Shown piece by piece: positions 1 to 5,972 of a DNA stretch of 11,219 bases. The notes under the pieces are model-generated. The model made no database searches. It was not told the DNA's origin and saw only the letters and a program-made list of their open reading frames with translations. The stretch spans positions 1-11,219 of the forward strand of contig CADBMA010000152.1 in assembly GCA_902795665.1 (NCBI GenBank), written 5' to 3'. Numbering within the stretch: position 1 is the first letter of the stretch; every line of letters starts with the position of its first letter. Source of the stretch: an uncultured Rhodospirillales bacterium. GTDB lineage: Bacteria; Pseudomonadota; Alphaproteobacteria; RF32; CAG-239. Both the position numbers and the translations under genes were made by a program.

Positions 1-194
1 CAAACCACAATATTGCGAGGCATTTGCAAAGGCACCATTTGTACATTGCGTTTAACAAAAACTTCTTCAACCGGTCGATTTTTCTTATCAAGGGGATCGT
101 TCATAACATCTTGCAAACTGCGATTCCAAAAACTGCAGTTGCCAATTGCAAATACAGCAAAGCCAAACAGAGCAATAAATTTAACTTTAGACAC
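1..194 (-). CDS. Partial hypothetical exported or lipoprotein-like protein (5' end of gene only)
   Basis: An open frame runs from a GTG codon at 194-192 to the window edge: 64 full codons without a stop. A good Shine-Dalgarno GAAGGA sits 9 nt upstream of the GTG, which is why this start is preferred. The N-terminus is MSKVKFIALFGFAVFAIGNC, a short basic start followed by a hydrophobic stretch and a Cys at residue 20. This resembles a lipoprotein signal, but the residue before the Cys is Asn, which is not a canonical lipobox, so a simple membrane anchor is equally possible. The visible mature part is polar, with a D-P-L-D-K-K-N-R-P segment. I do not recognise the family and the C-terminus lies outside the window. 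The gene is divergent from the nuclease gene and has its own candidate promoter. Confidence 0.6.
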   Translation of the reverse strand, partial: MSKVKFIALFGFAVFAIGNCSFWNRSLQDVMNDPLDKKNRPVEEVFVKRNVQMVPLQMPRNIVV

Positions 195-232
195 GATATT
201 AAATCCTTCAGCAAATTACTAAAACTGTAGCC

Positions 233-261
233 ATAATAAGATAAAAATTACAAACAACCAA
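233..261 (-). promoter_or_regulatory. Candidate sigma70-type promoter for the partial minus-strand gene
   Basis: On the minus strand, TTGGTT (261-256) and TATTAT (238-233) are separated by 17 nt. The -10 matches five of six consensus bases, the -35 only three. It leaves a leader of roughly 30 nt before the GTG at 194. It lies in a very AT-rich divergent spacer where chance matches are common. Confidence 0.35.
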
Positions 262-294
262 GTATTTTTTTTAATTAATGCAATAATTTAATAT

Positions 295-323
295 TTGCAT
301 AATCCATTAAGATATTTTATAGT
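295..323 (+). promoter_or_regulatory. Candidate sigma70-type promoter for the nuclease gene
   Basis: TTGCAT (295-300) and TATAGT (318-323) are separated by exactly 17 nt. The -10 matches five of six consensus bases. The predicted transcript start, near 330, falls just ahead of the GGAG ribosome binding site (331-334), so the leader would be very short. Confidence 0.45.
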
Positions 324-341
324 GCAGGCCGGAGTGAAAAA

Positions 342-851
342 ATGTCAAAAACACTGGATATACTGCTGGCTATAATTACAATATTGGCAATAGCTTTTAT
401 GGTTTGGAACGATGATGTCATTAAAGTTCAGGCTGGTGAGCATTTTAAGGTTGTTGATGGCGACAGCTTGGAGATAGGCAGCCGCCGAATTCGTTTGTTT
501 GGAATCGATTCTCCGGAGTATCCTCAGAACTGTTATGATGCCAAACATAAAAGCTATTCTTGCGGCATTAAAGCCAAGCACTATATGGAAAAGCTGGTAT
601 CTGCCGGCAGGGTAGAATGTCGTCAGGTTGAAGTCGACCGGTATAAGCGAAGCTTGTCAGTTTGTTACAGTGACGGCAAAAATATTAATGAAGAAATGGT
701 AAAAGCAGGTTGGGCCTTGGCCTACCGCGATGGTGACGGCATTTATACACGCGCTGAAATTGATGCCAAAAAACACAAAAGAGGTGTTTGGCAAGGCAAA
801 TTTATGCGCCCCGAATTATATCGTTTCAAAAAACGACGCGACAATAGTTAA
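342..851 (+). CDS. Membrane-anchored thermonuclease-like (SNase-fold) protein
   Basis: The 169-residue protein has an N-terminal hydrophobic segment (about residues 6-22), either an uncleaved signal anchor or a signal peptide, followed by a staphylococcal-nuclease-like OB-fold domain (about 34-152). Motifs seen are VVDGDS at 37-42 with Asp39 and Asp41, RLFGIDSPE at 51-59, DRYKR at 99-103, and the EMVKAGWA and KRGVW blocks near the end. By alignment with S. aureus nuclease, Arg51, Asp56, Glu59 and Arg103 correspond to catalytic or calcium-binding residues Arg35, Asp40, Glu43 and Arg87. All are present, so calcium-dependent phosphodiesterase activity outside the cytoplasm is likely. The usual DRYGR motif has Lys in place of Gly. 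Four cysteines (64, 74, 93, 108) could form disulfides in the periplasm. GGAG lies 7 nt before the ATG. The physiological role (nutrition, DNA turnover) is unknown. Confidence 0.88.
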   Translation: MSKTLDILLAIITILAIAFMVWNDDVIKVQAGEHFKVVDGDSLEIGSRRIRLFGIDSPEYPQNCYDAKHKSYSCGIKAKHYMEKLVSAGRVECRQVEVDRYKRSLSVCYSDGKNINEEMVKAGWALAYRDGDGIYTRAEIDAKKHKRGVWQGKFMRPELYRFKKRRDNS

Positions 852-869
852 TTTTTATTGAAAATATTG

Positions 870-897
870 TTGACAGCAAAAAAAAGTTATGTATATT
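870..897 (+). promoter_or_regulatory. Strong sigma70-type promoter for rplU-rpmA
   Basis: A perfect TTGACA -35 (870-875) is followed after 16 nt by TATATT (892-897). It is the best consensus promoter seen in the window and sits upstream of the ribosomal protein genes, as expected for highly expressed genes. The leader to the rplU start at 942 is about 38 nt. Confidence 0.65.
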
Positions 898-941
898 GCA
901 AACAACGTTTTGTGTTTAAATAAATATATTAAGGTGAAAAA

Positions 942-1238
942 ATGTACGCAGTAATTAGAACAGGCGGAAAACAATACAAAGTAACCACCGGTGATGTTAT
1001 TAAAATTGAAAAAGTTGCCGGCGAAGAAGGTGGAAATATTGTTTTCAACGAAGTGTTGGCTAAAGATGATGTTGTTGGAACACCATTGGTTTCCGGCGCG
1101 TCTGTAAAAGCAACCATTATTAAACAGGCCAAGGCTGATAAAGTGATCATCTTCAAAAAGAAGAGACGACACAACTATCGTCGTAAAAACGGCCACAGAC
1201 AGAATATTACTATCGTTAAAATTGCTGAAATAGCTTAA
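942..1238 (+). CDS. rplU: 50S ribosomal protein L21
   Basis: The 98-residue product matches L21 end to end. It opens with MYAVIRTGGKQYKV, has the KIEK and GEE region of the beta-barrel, and carries the basic L21 signature FKKKRRHNYRRKNGHRQ at about residues 71-87. The length is close to the usual 100-105. L21 binds 23S rRNA in the large subunit. AAGGTG precedes the ATG by 7 nt. The gene is followed after 27 nt by rpmA, the standard bacterial order, so the two are co-transcribed from the promoter just upstream. Confidence 0.98.
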   Translation: MYAVIRTGGKQYKVTTGDVIKIEKVAGEEGGNIVFNEVLAKDDVVGTPLVSGASVKATIIKQAKADKVIIFKKKRRHNYRRKNGHRQNITIVKIAEIA

Positions 1239-1265
1239 CAGATAGAAAGTTAGAGGAGATAAACT

Positions 1266-1517
1266 ATGGCACATAAGAAGTCAGGCGGAAGCAGTGCTAA
1301 CGGACGCGATACCGAAGGTCGTCGTTTGGGTTTGAAAAAATCTGGTGGTCAGGCAGTTATTGCCGGAAATATCATCATCCGTCAGCGCGGCACAAAGTAT
1401 CATCCGGGTGAAAATGTTGGTCTCGGCAAAGATCATACCATTTTTGCTTTGACCGAAGGCAAAGTAGCTTTCAGAAAATCCGGAGATAAAACGTTTGTTT
1501 CGGTTGTTACCGAATAA
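1266..1517 (+). CDS. rpmA: 50S ribosomal protein L27
   Basis: The 83-residue protein is clear L27: it starts MAHKKSGGSSANGRDTEGRR and has the IRQRGTKYHPGENVG core. L27's flexible N-terminus reaches the peptidyl transferase centre. The start directly at MAHKK means there is no N-terminal extension needing processing, unlike in Firmicutes. A strong GAGGAG (1253-1258) lies 7 nt upstream. It is second in the rplU-rpmA unit, and a short hairpin follows the stop. Confidence 0.98.
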   Translation: MAHKKSGGSSANGRDTEGRRLGLKKSGGQAVIAGNIIIRQRGTKYHPGENVGLGKDHTIFALTEGKVAFRKSGDKTFVSVVTE

Positions 1518-1539
1518 TAAAAACAAAATTTTATGGTGG

Positions 1540-1558
1540 AGGGGGCTACAGGCCCCCT
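1540..1558 (+). terminator. Short GC-rich hairpin after rpmA, probable leaky terminator or attenuator
   Basis: AGGGGGC (1540-1546) and GCCCCCT (1552-1558) form a perfect 7-bp stem with a 5-nt TACAG loop, starting 22 nt after the rpmA stop. The tail is TT then GCTTTATT (1559-1568), an interrupted rather than pure T-run, so termination is probably partial. This would let rplU-rpmA be expressed above obgE, for which I see no good promoter. Confidence 0.6.
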
Positions 1559-1582
1559 TTGCTTTATTAAGAAGCAGAAAAT

Positions 1583-2647
1583 ATGAAGTTTTTGGATCAG
1601 GCAAAAATATTTATTCAATCAGGCAACGGCGGAGCGGGATGTGTATCTTTCCGACGTGAAAAATATATTGAATTCGGCGGACCAAATGGTGGCGACGGCG
1701 GCAAAGGCGGCAGCATATATTTTGAGGCCGTTCCCAACCTGAATACATTAATTGATTTTCGTTATACCCAGCATTTTAAGGCTAAAAAGGGGCAGAACGG
1801 AATGGGGGCGCAGAAAAACGGAAGCAAAGCGCCGGATATTGTTATCAAAGTGCCTGTAGGGACTGAAATTTTGGCCGAAGATGGCGAAACGCTGCTGGTT
1901 GATATGATAAAACCGGGGCAGACTTATTTGGCTGCAAAAGGCGGTGATGGCGGCAGAGGCAATGTTAATTTTAAAAGCTCCACCAATCAGGCTCCGCGTT
2001 ACGCAGAACCGGGTTGGCCGGGTGAAGAAAAATGGTTGTGGCTCAAGCTTAAAATTATTGCTGATGTTGGACTGATTGGAATGCCCAATGCCGGAAAATC
2101 AACTTTTTTAACCGCCGTAACCAAAGCTCGCCCAAAAATTGCTGATTATCCGTTTACAACACTGCACCCAAACTTGGGCGTGGCTTGGGTTGACAATTAT
2201 GAAATGATTTTGGCAGATATCCCCGGCTTGATTGAAGGGGCACATGACGGTGTTGGTCTTGGTGACAGATTCTTAAAGCATATTGAACGCTGTGGAGCGT
2301 TTTTGCACTTAATAGATGTTACTTCTGACGATGTGGTGAATAGTTATCAAGCCATTCGCCGTGAATTGGAGCTATATAACCAAGAATTGTCGCTAAAACC
2401 GGAAGTTGTTGCTCTTAATAAATGCGACGCCTTGCCTGAAAAAGAAGTTAATAAAAAAATTAACAGCCTTGAACAGGCCTGCGGCAAAAAAGTATATGCA
2501 ATCTCTGCTGTGGCCAAAAAAGGTCTTTTTGAATGTCTTTTAGAATTAAATAAATATATAAAGCGTGATCGTGCTTTGCGGACTGAGGAAGATACGGTAG
2601 AAGTATCTCAGGCAGAAGAGCCCAAAGCTTGGTCCCCTTTAGGATAA
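1583..2647 (+). CDS. obgE: Obg-family GTPase (ObgE/CgtA)
   Basis: The 354-residue protein has the two-domain Obg core. The glycine-rich Obg fold (about 1-158) shows FGGPNGGDGGKGG at 31-43 and KGGDGGRGN at 119-127. The G domain (about 160-330) shows the P-loop GMPNAGKST at 166-174, DIPGLIEG at 212-219 (G3), NKCD at 279-282 (G4) and ISA at 307-309 (G5). The C-terminal OCT domain of some Gram-positive Obg proteins is absent; instead there is a short acidic tail, typical of proteobacteria. Obg binds the 50S subunit and couples GTP status to late ribosome assembly and growth control. Only a weak purine-rich ribosome binding site (AAGAAG) precedes the ATG. rsfS starts 10 nt after its stop. proB and proA, which often follow obgE in Alphaproteobacteria, are absent. 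Confidence 0.97.
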   Translation: MKFLDQAKIFIQSGNGGAGCVSFRREKYIEFGGPNGGDGGKGGSIYFEAVPNLNTLIDFRYTQHFKAKKGQNGMGAQKNGSKAPDIVIKVPVGTEILAEDGETLLVDMIKPGQTYLAAKGGDGGRGNVNFKSSTNQAPRYAEPGWPGEEKWLWLKLKIIADVGLIGMPNAGKSTFLTAVTKARPKIADYPFTTLHPNLGVAWVDNYEMILADIPGLIEGAHDGVGLGDRFLKHIERCGAFLHLIDVTSDDVVNSYQAIRRELELYNQELSLKPEVVALNKCDALPEKEVNKKINSLEQACGKKVYAISAVAKKGLFECLLELNKYIKRDRALRTEEDTVEVSQAEEPKAWSPLG

Positions 2648-2657
2648 GGAATAGGAA

Positions 2658-3002
2658 ATGGTACAAGAAAATGAAATTTTGAATATTGTCAAAACCTCTC
2701 TTGAAGATGGCAAAGCTGAAAATGTTGTAATTATTGACTTGCGCGGCAAAACATCTATTGCTAACGAGATGGTGATTGCCTCCGGTACTTCGGATCGCCA
2801 CGTAATATCTTTATCTCAACGGGTACAAGAGAGCCTGAAGGCAGCCGGACATAAGTCGGTTAGTGAAGGTGAAAATAAAGGTGATTGGGTATTGATAGAC
2901 GCTTATGACGTTATTGTTCATATTTTTCGTCCGGAAGTGCGTGATTTTTATAATCTTGAGAAAATGTGGCAAGCTGTTGCCAATATGCGTGAAGCAGAAT
3001 AA
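2658..3002 (+). CDS. rsfS: Ribosomal silencing factor RsfS
   Basis: The 114-residue protein matches the RsfS/Iojap (DUF143) family along its length. Features include VVIIDLRGKTSIANEMVIAS (23-42), GTSDRH (43-48), GENKGDWVLID (86-96) and the terminal VIVHIFRPEVRDFYNLEKMW block (105-110 ends the domain). RsfS binds L14 on the 50S subunit and blocks subunit joining under nutrient limitation. It starts 10 nt after obgE with an AGGA-type site, so it is co-transcribed and probably ends at the terminator just downstream. In most genomes rlmH follows directly; here an opposite-strand gene intervenes. Confidence 0.96.
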   Translation: MVQENEILNIVKTSLEDGKAENVVIIDLRGKTSIANEMVIASGTSDRHVISLSQRVQESLKAAGHKSVSEGENKGDWVLIDAYDVIVHIFRPEVRDFYNLEKMWQAVANMREAE

Positions 3003-3021
3003 TAATCTCATAACCAAACAA

Positions 3022-3053
3022 AAAAGCAGTTACCATATGAGGCAACTGCTTTT
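3022..3053. terminator. Bidirectional rho-independent terminator between rsfS and the 3060-3566 gene
   Basis: AAAAGCAGTT (3022-3031) pairs perfectly with AACTGCTTTT (3044-3053). One A-C mismatch and two further C-G pairs extend the stem toward an ATATGA loop. Read on the plus strand it ends in TTTTACTTTCT; on the minus strand in a TTTTTT run then GTTTGG. It can therefore serve both convergent genes; the minus-strand gene ends only 7 nt away. Confidence 0.85.
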
Positions 3054-3059
3054 ACTTTC

Positions 3060-3566
3060 TTATAAGCAAGGCATAGTTTTATAATATTCAAATGCGTCGC
3101 TCATAGAATCATCCTTCGAGAAATTGTGCAGAACGCTGATTTTGTCGTTCTCTCTCATTTGGATGTTGAGAGGGCGTATGGTTCCATCATTTTCTACTCT
3201 TGCTTTTATTTCTCGCCCCCCATATTCCAGAGGAATAATCAGATTTTTAGTTTTCTTAAAGAAAAAATCTGAGCTATTGCAAGAAATTATTGCTGTAGAG
3301 CCAACAATGTTTCCATAATAACGACCATTGACCATCACCGCCCAAAGGCTGCCAGCGAATTTGTAGCGACTGTAGATTGAAAACAACATAAAATCGCTGC
3401 AATTGACAATAAATGGTTTTTTAGTCACGCATACGACTGCCATTCCAATATGCTCCAGCATTTCAGAGGGACGAAAAGTCGGATGCGGCATGTGCATAAT
3501 TTCTCTTACTGTTCTTTGTTGAGACGAATAGTTTCCGCCGAACAGATTTGCAAAACGTTTAATCAT
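3060..3566 (-). CDS. Hypothetical protein, unrecognised
   Basis: This is an open frame of 168 residues with normal codon use for the window, ending next to a good bidirectional terminator. I recognise no family. It has no signal peptide or clear membrane span. The middle is hydrophobic and aromatic-rich (about 40-95) with an SLWAVMVNGRYYGNIVGS stretch that looks like a beta-strand domain, followed by a charged C-terminal part. Four cysteines lie at 46, 56, 96 and 167. No Shine-Dalgarno precedes the ATG at 3566; internal Met24 or Met26 are alternative starts, also without strong sites. A TATAAT -10 box on the minus strand at 3604-3599 fits transcription from this start. It interrupts the usual rsfS-rlmH pair on the opposite strand, suggesting insertion of a lineage-specific gene. 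Confidence 0.6.
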   Translation of the reverse strand: MIKRFANLFGGNYSSQQRTVREIMHMPHPTFRPSEMLEHIGMAVVCVTKKPFIVNCSDFMLFSIYSRYKFAGSLWAVMVNGRYYGNIVGSTAIISCNSSDFFFKKTKNLIIPLEYGGREIKARVENDGTIRPLNIQMRENDKISVLHNFSKDDSMSDAFEYYKTMPCL

Positions 3567-3598
3567 ACGAACAAATAATTTTTAATTGGACAAATCAT

Positions 3599-3604
3599 AT
3601 TATA
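3599..3604 (-). promoter_or_regulatory. Candidate -10 box for the 3060-3566 gene
   Basis: A perfect TATAAT on the minus strand lies about 33 nt upstream of the ATG at 3566. No convincing -35 is found at 16-18 nt, so the promoter is incomplete by consensus. It sits in the divergent spacer shared with rlmH. Confidence 0.3.
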
Positions 3605-3630
3605 AAAAGTTTATAATTGCAATATTTTTA

Positions 3631-3660
3631 TTGTATTTTTGTCAAAATATACGCTATATA
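3631..3660 (+). promoter_or_regulatory. Candidate promoter for rlmH
   Basis: TTGTAT (3631-3636) and TATATA (3655-3660) are separated by 18 nt and lie just ahead of the GGAG ribosome binding site at 3668-3671. The match is moderate in AT-rich DNA. rlmH needs its own promoter because the gene to its left is on the other strand. Confidence 0.35.
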
Positions 3661-3678
3661 TCTGAGTGGAGATGTAAT

Positions 3679-4119
3679 ATGAAAGTCACAATAGCCGCAA
3701 TTGGAAAATGTAAAAGAAATTCGCCGGAACAGGCATTAATCAACGAATATATCAAACGCTCAAACTGGACTGTCTTGTTAAAAGAGGCAGACAATTCTAC
3801 CCAAGATGAAGAGGCGCGTTTTTTGCAGTCTGCCATTCCTCATGGCGCAAAAGTTATTGTCTTGGATGAACGCGGCGAAAACATGAAAAGTACTGAACTT
3901 GCGGCCAAAATCTCCGGCTGGCAGCTTAACGGTTGTTCAGAATTGTGTTTTTTAATAGGCGGTGCAGATGGTCATCTGCCTTCAACGCGCGATAGAGCTG
4001 ATTTGGTTTTATCTTTTGGCAAATTAACCTTGCCCCACATTTTAATGCGTGCAGTATTATCTGAACAAATTTATCGTATACAGACAATTATCTCCGGCCA
4101 TCCGTACCACCGTGAATAA
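3679..4119 (+). CDS. rlmH: 23S rRNA (pseudouridine1915-N3)-methyltransferase RlmH
   Basis: The 146-residue SPOUT-family methyltransferase uses S-adenosylmethionine to methylate pseudouridine 1915 in helix 69 of 23S rRNA on 70S ribosomes. Diagnostic blocks are VIVLDERG, the AdoMet-binding LIGGADG, LTLPHILMRAVLSEQIYR, and the C-terminal GHPYHRE that ends RlmH proteins. The frame is open 31 codons further upstream to 3586, but that extension is hydrophobic, overlaps the candidate promoter, and is not part of RlmH. The ATG at 3679 gives the conserved MKVTIAAIGK start and has GGAG 7 nt upstream. The stop lies 2 nt from the end of the convergent PiT gene, leaving no intergenic terminator. Confidence 0.96.
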   Translation: MKVTIAAIGKCKRNSPEQALINEYIKRSNWTVLLKEADNSTQDEEARFLQSAIPHGAKVIVLDERGENMKSTELAAKISGWQLNGCSELCFLIGGADGHLPSTRDRADLVLSFGKLTLPHILMRAVLSEQIYRIQTIISGHPYHRE

Positions 4120-4121
4120 AT

Positions 4122-5171
4122 CTATAAATATACTGTCAAATTAAATACATTTGCTAGTACAAATAAAGAAACATAGCAAATAATGGCACTTATAATCGGA
4201 GTGCTTATCCATCCGGCGCTTAGTTTTCCCACCAGATTCCAATTGATGTTGCGCCCCCCCTTTATAAGCCCGATTGCCATGACCGAACCGATAACAGCCT
4301 GCGAACTTGAAACCGGAACAAGAGGAAATGCAGGAAGGTTATGAACTTCAAGCCAATTATGTATTGCAGATGAGGCAAATATGAACAATACCAGAGATTG
4401 TGAAATTACAACAATCAGCGCGGCAATAGGACTCATTTGCATAACATCGCGTCCAATGGTATCCATGTTTTTGTAAGAATATGTAAATATACCTATAGCT
4501 ACAAAAACAGCTCCCAACAAAAATAAAACTTGTGTTGGTGACAAACTTGTTCCACAGAAGAGCGGCAATCCGTGAAGTTGGTTTGATGCAACAAACACTC
4601 CCATAACATTGGCTATATTATTTGCACCCAGAGCATAAGCTCCAAAAGCTCCGGCCAGTACCAGTCCAATACGGGTATAATTGTCTTGGCGCAGTAGTGA
4701 TATGCGACGGTATTTCAACACAAATTTGATGAGCATATAAATAACAATTGCAAAAACTCCGGCCAGAATCGGACATACAATCCATGATGCGGCAATTGCA
4801 GACACTAAAGACCAATCGGTCACTTTTCCGCTGTATATATTCCACCCGATTATGGCGCCGACAATAGCTTGCGATGTTGATGTAACAATTTTTGTTCTCA
4901 CCATAAAATAAACAGTTATTGCTGCTGCCAGTCCGGCCATAAAAGCTCCCGGCAGAGCATTAATGCTACCTAGTTCATTTAAAGTGTTAGTGGTGCCATT
5001 TCCAGCCATTACGGCACCGATAATTACAAATACTGATGATATAATAGCCGCAGTGCGAAAACGCAGCATTTTTGTGCCTACGGCAGTCCCGAAAATGTTT
5101 GCTCCGTCATTGGCTCCCAAAGACCAGCCGAGAAACAAACCGCTGCTTAAAAAAATAAGAAAACTTATCAT
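4122..5171 (-). CDS. PiT-family inorganic phosphate transporter
   Basis: The 349-residue polytopic membrane protein has the two inverted PHO-4 repeats of PiT carriers. GANDGAN at 19-25 is matched by GANNIAN at 182-188, and TSTSQAIVGA at 97-106 by VSSSQAVIGS at 287-296. PiT proteins import phosphate, often as a metal-phosphate complex, by cation symport. It is shorter than E. coli PitA (about 500) because the large central cytoplasmic loop is missing, as in the compact Pit of rhizobia. The frame is open to 5216, but the ATG at 5171 begins MISFLIFLSSGLFLGWSLGA, fits the family, and overlaps the upstream gene's stop as TAATG. AAGAGAG lies a few bases further upstream, so translation is likely coupled. 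A run of seven G encodes Gly305-Gly306. Confidence 0.93.
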   Translation of the reverse strand: MISFLIFLSSGLFLGWSLGANDGANIFGTAVGTKMLRFRTAAIISSVFVIIGAVMAGNGTTNTLNELGSINALPGAFMAGLAAAITVYFMVRTKIVTSTSQAIVGAIIGWNIYSGKVTDWSLVSAIAASWIVCPILAGVFAIVIYMLIKFVLKYRRISLLRQDNYTRIGLVLAGAFGAYALGANNIANVMGVFVASNQLHGLPLFCGTSLSPTQVLFLLGAVFVAIGIFTYSYKNMDTIGRDVMQMSPIAALIVVISQSLVLFIFASSAIHNWLEVHNLPAFPLVPVSSSQAVIGSVMAIGLIKGGRNINWNLVGKLSAGWISTPIISAIICYVSLFVLANVFNLTVYL

Positions 5172-5830
5172 TAAATATCTCTCTTTAAGGTAAATATTTG
5201 CAATAAATCGGTACAATCTTCTGCAATATCGGCAATTTCTGCAATTTCGCTAATCAATAAATCAAGCTGCAACTTGTTTGCGAGCGGCATATCAGAATTG
5301 AAAATTGATTTTTTGAGCTTATTGCAGGTTATATCCGATTCTTGTTCCATCAGATAAACTTTATGAATATAATCGCGAACAATACTCAAATCTTTGAAAA
5401 ACGAACGTGAGGCAATGCCCATATATTCGCAGCATTCGGCCACTTGGTTGCAAAGAATTTTAAAATTATTATGCAGCTCAGATGGTATTTCAGGCTTTTC
5501 AATGCGAAATTTATATACAACGTCGTGTATTTTATTATTGATTTTATCCAAACTTTCTACAAGCTGCAAAACATCGGCCTGTAAATTAGGCAATAAATTA
5601 TGAGCATAAAGTTGATTTTCAATATCTCGGCGCAAATTGTCCGCATCATGTTCAACTGCCTTAATTTGCCTATTAACCGAACGATATTCATCAAAATCAT
5701 CAACGGTTAAGAATATTTTGATTGCTTTGCGAAAAAGGGTTGCAGAATCAATGATTTTGTCGTGAAAACAATCAATTTTGTTTTCTAATTCTTTGGTTTT
5801 TGAAAAAATCGAAATTTTAATTTTAAACAT
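5171..5830 (-). CDS. DUF47/PhoU-like protein partnered with the PiT transporter
   Basis: The 219-residue, mostly helical protein belongs by pattern to the DUF47 (TIGR00153, PhoU-related) family. Features are an N-terminal LENKIDCFHDKI helix, the VNRQIKAVEHDADNLRRDI segment, VESLDKINNKIHDVVYKF, and the C-terminal ISEIAEIADIAEDCTDLLQI repeat-like helix with acidic residues that may bind metal. DUF47 proteins are commonly encoded beside pit genes, as in the orfA-pit operon of Sinorhizobium meliloti, and are thought to modulate phosphate uptake. The ATG at 5830 is preferred over an in-frame TTG at 5842 because AGAGG (5839-5835) sits 4 nt upstream. The stop overlaps the PiT start by one base, so the two form a coupled operon. 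Confidence 0.88.
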   Translation of the reverse strand: MFKIKISIFSKTKELENKIDCFHDKIIDSATLFRKAIKIFLTVDDFDEYRSVNRQIKAVEHDADNLRRDIENQLYAHNLLPNLQADVLQLVESLDKINNKIHDVVYKFRIEKPEIPSELHNNFKILCNQVAECCEYMGIASRSFFKDLSIVRDYIHKVYLMEQESDITCNKLKKSIFNSDMPLANKLQLDLLISEIAEIADIAEDCTDLLQIFTLKRDI

Positions 5831-5853
5831 ATTGCCTCTCAAACTGAAATTTC

Positions 5854-5883
5854 ATTATAAAAAATATAACTGATAAAAGTTAA
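5854..5883 (-). promoter_or_regulatory. Candidate sigma70-type promoter for the DUF47-PiT operon
   Basis: A perfect TATAAT -10 on the minus strand (5859-5854) is preceded after 18 nt by TTAACT (5883-5878, four of six consensus bases). The expected transcript start near 5847 gives a leader of about 17 nt that still contains the AGAGG site. I see no recognisable pho box. Confidence 0.5.
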
Positions 5884-5936
5884 AAAATGATTTTTTCACT
5901 TGTAATCATAACGCAAGTTGTCTAAATTATCCTTGT

Positions 5937-5950
5937 TTATGATATCATAA
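5937..5950. promoter_or_regulatory. Perfect 14-bp palindrome upstream of the DsbA-family gene
   Basis: TTATGATATCATAA is self-complementary over all 14 bases and ends 10 nt before the GAGGA ribosome binding site. Its position in the divergent spacer, over or next to where the promoter for the plus-strand gene should lie, fits a homodimer operator. No regulator is assigned. Confidence 0.35.
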
Positions 5951-5972
5951 TTAATATTTGAGGAAACGTATA

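Noticed and set aside
13..230. Two overlapping plus-strand frames of 68-69 codons near the left edge
   Set aside because: They lie antisense to the better-supported GTG-start minus-strand gene, lack ribosome binding sites, and have compositions typical of shadow frames.
278..300. ATGCAA...TTGCAT inverted repeat in the divergent spacer before the nuclease gene
   Set aside because: Arms are only 6 bp in very AT-rich DNA and the right arm coincides with the candidate -35; too weak to call an operator.
855..1274. A 139-codon minus-strand frame covering rplU
   Set aside because: It is entirely antisense to L21, whose identity is certain; the Phe/Ser/Asn-rich translation reflects the complementary strand.
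3640..3645. Perfect TTGACA on the minus strand upstream of the 3060-3566 gene
   Set aside because: At 16-18 nt downstream there is no -10-like hexamer, so it cannot be paired into a promoter for that gene.
3586..3678. N-terminal extension of RlmH by 31 residues with a hydrophobic stretch
   Set aside because: RlmH is cytosolic and starts at MKVTIAAIGK; the extension overlaps promoter-like sequence, and the good GGAG site belongs to the ATG at 3679.
5172..5216. Fifteen-residue N-terminal extension of the PiT transporter
   Set aside because: It overlaps the DUF47 coding end and lacks family similarity; the ATG at 5171 gives a TAATG overlap and the usual PiT start.
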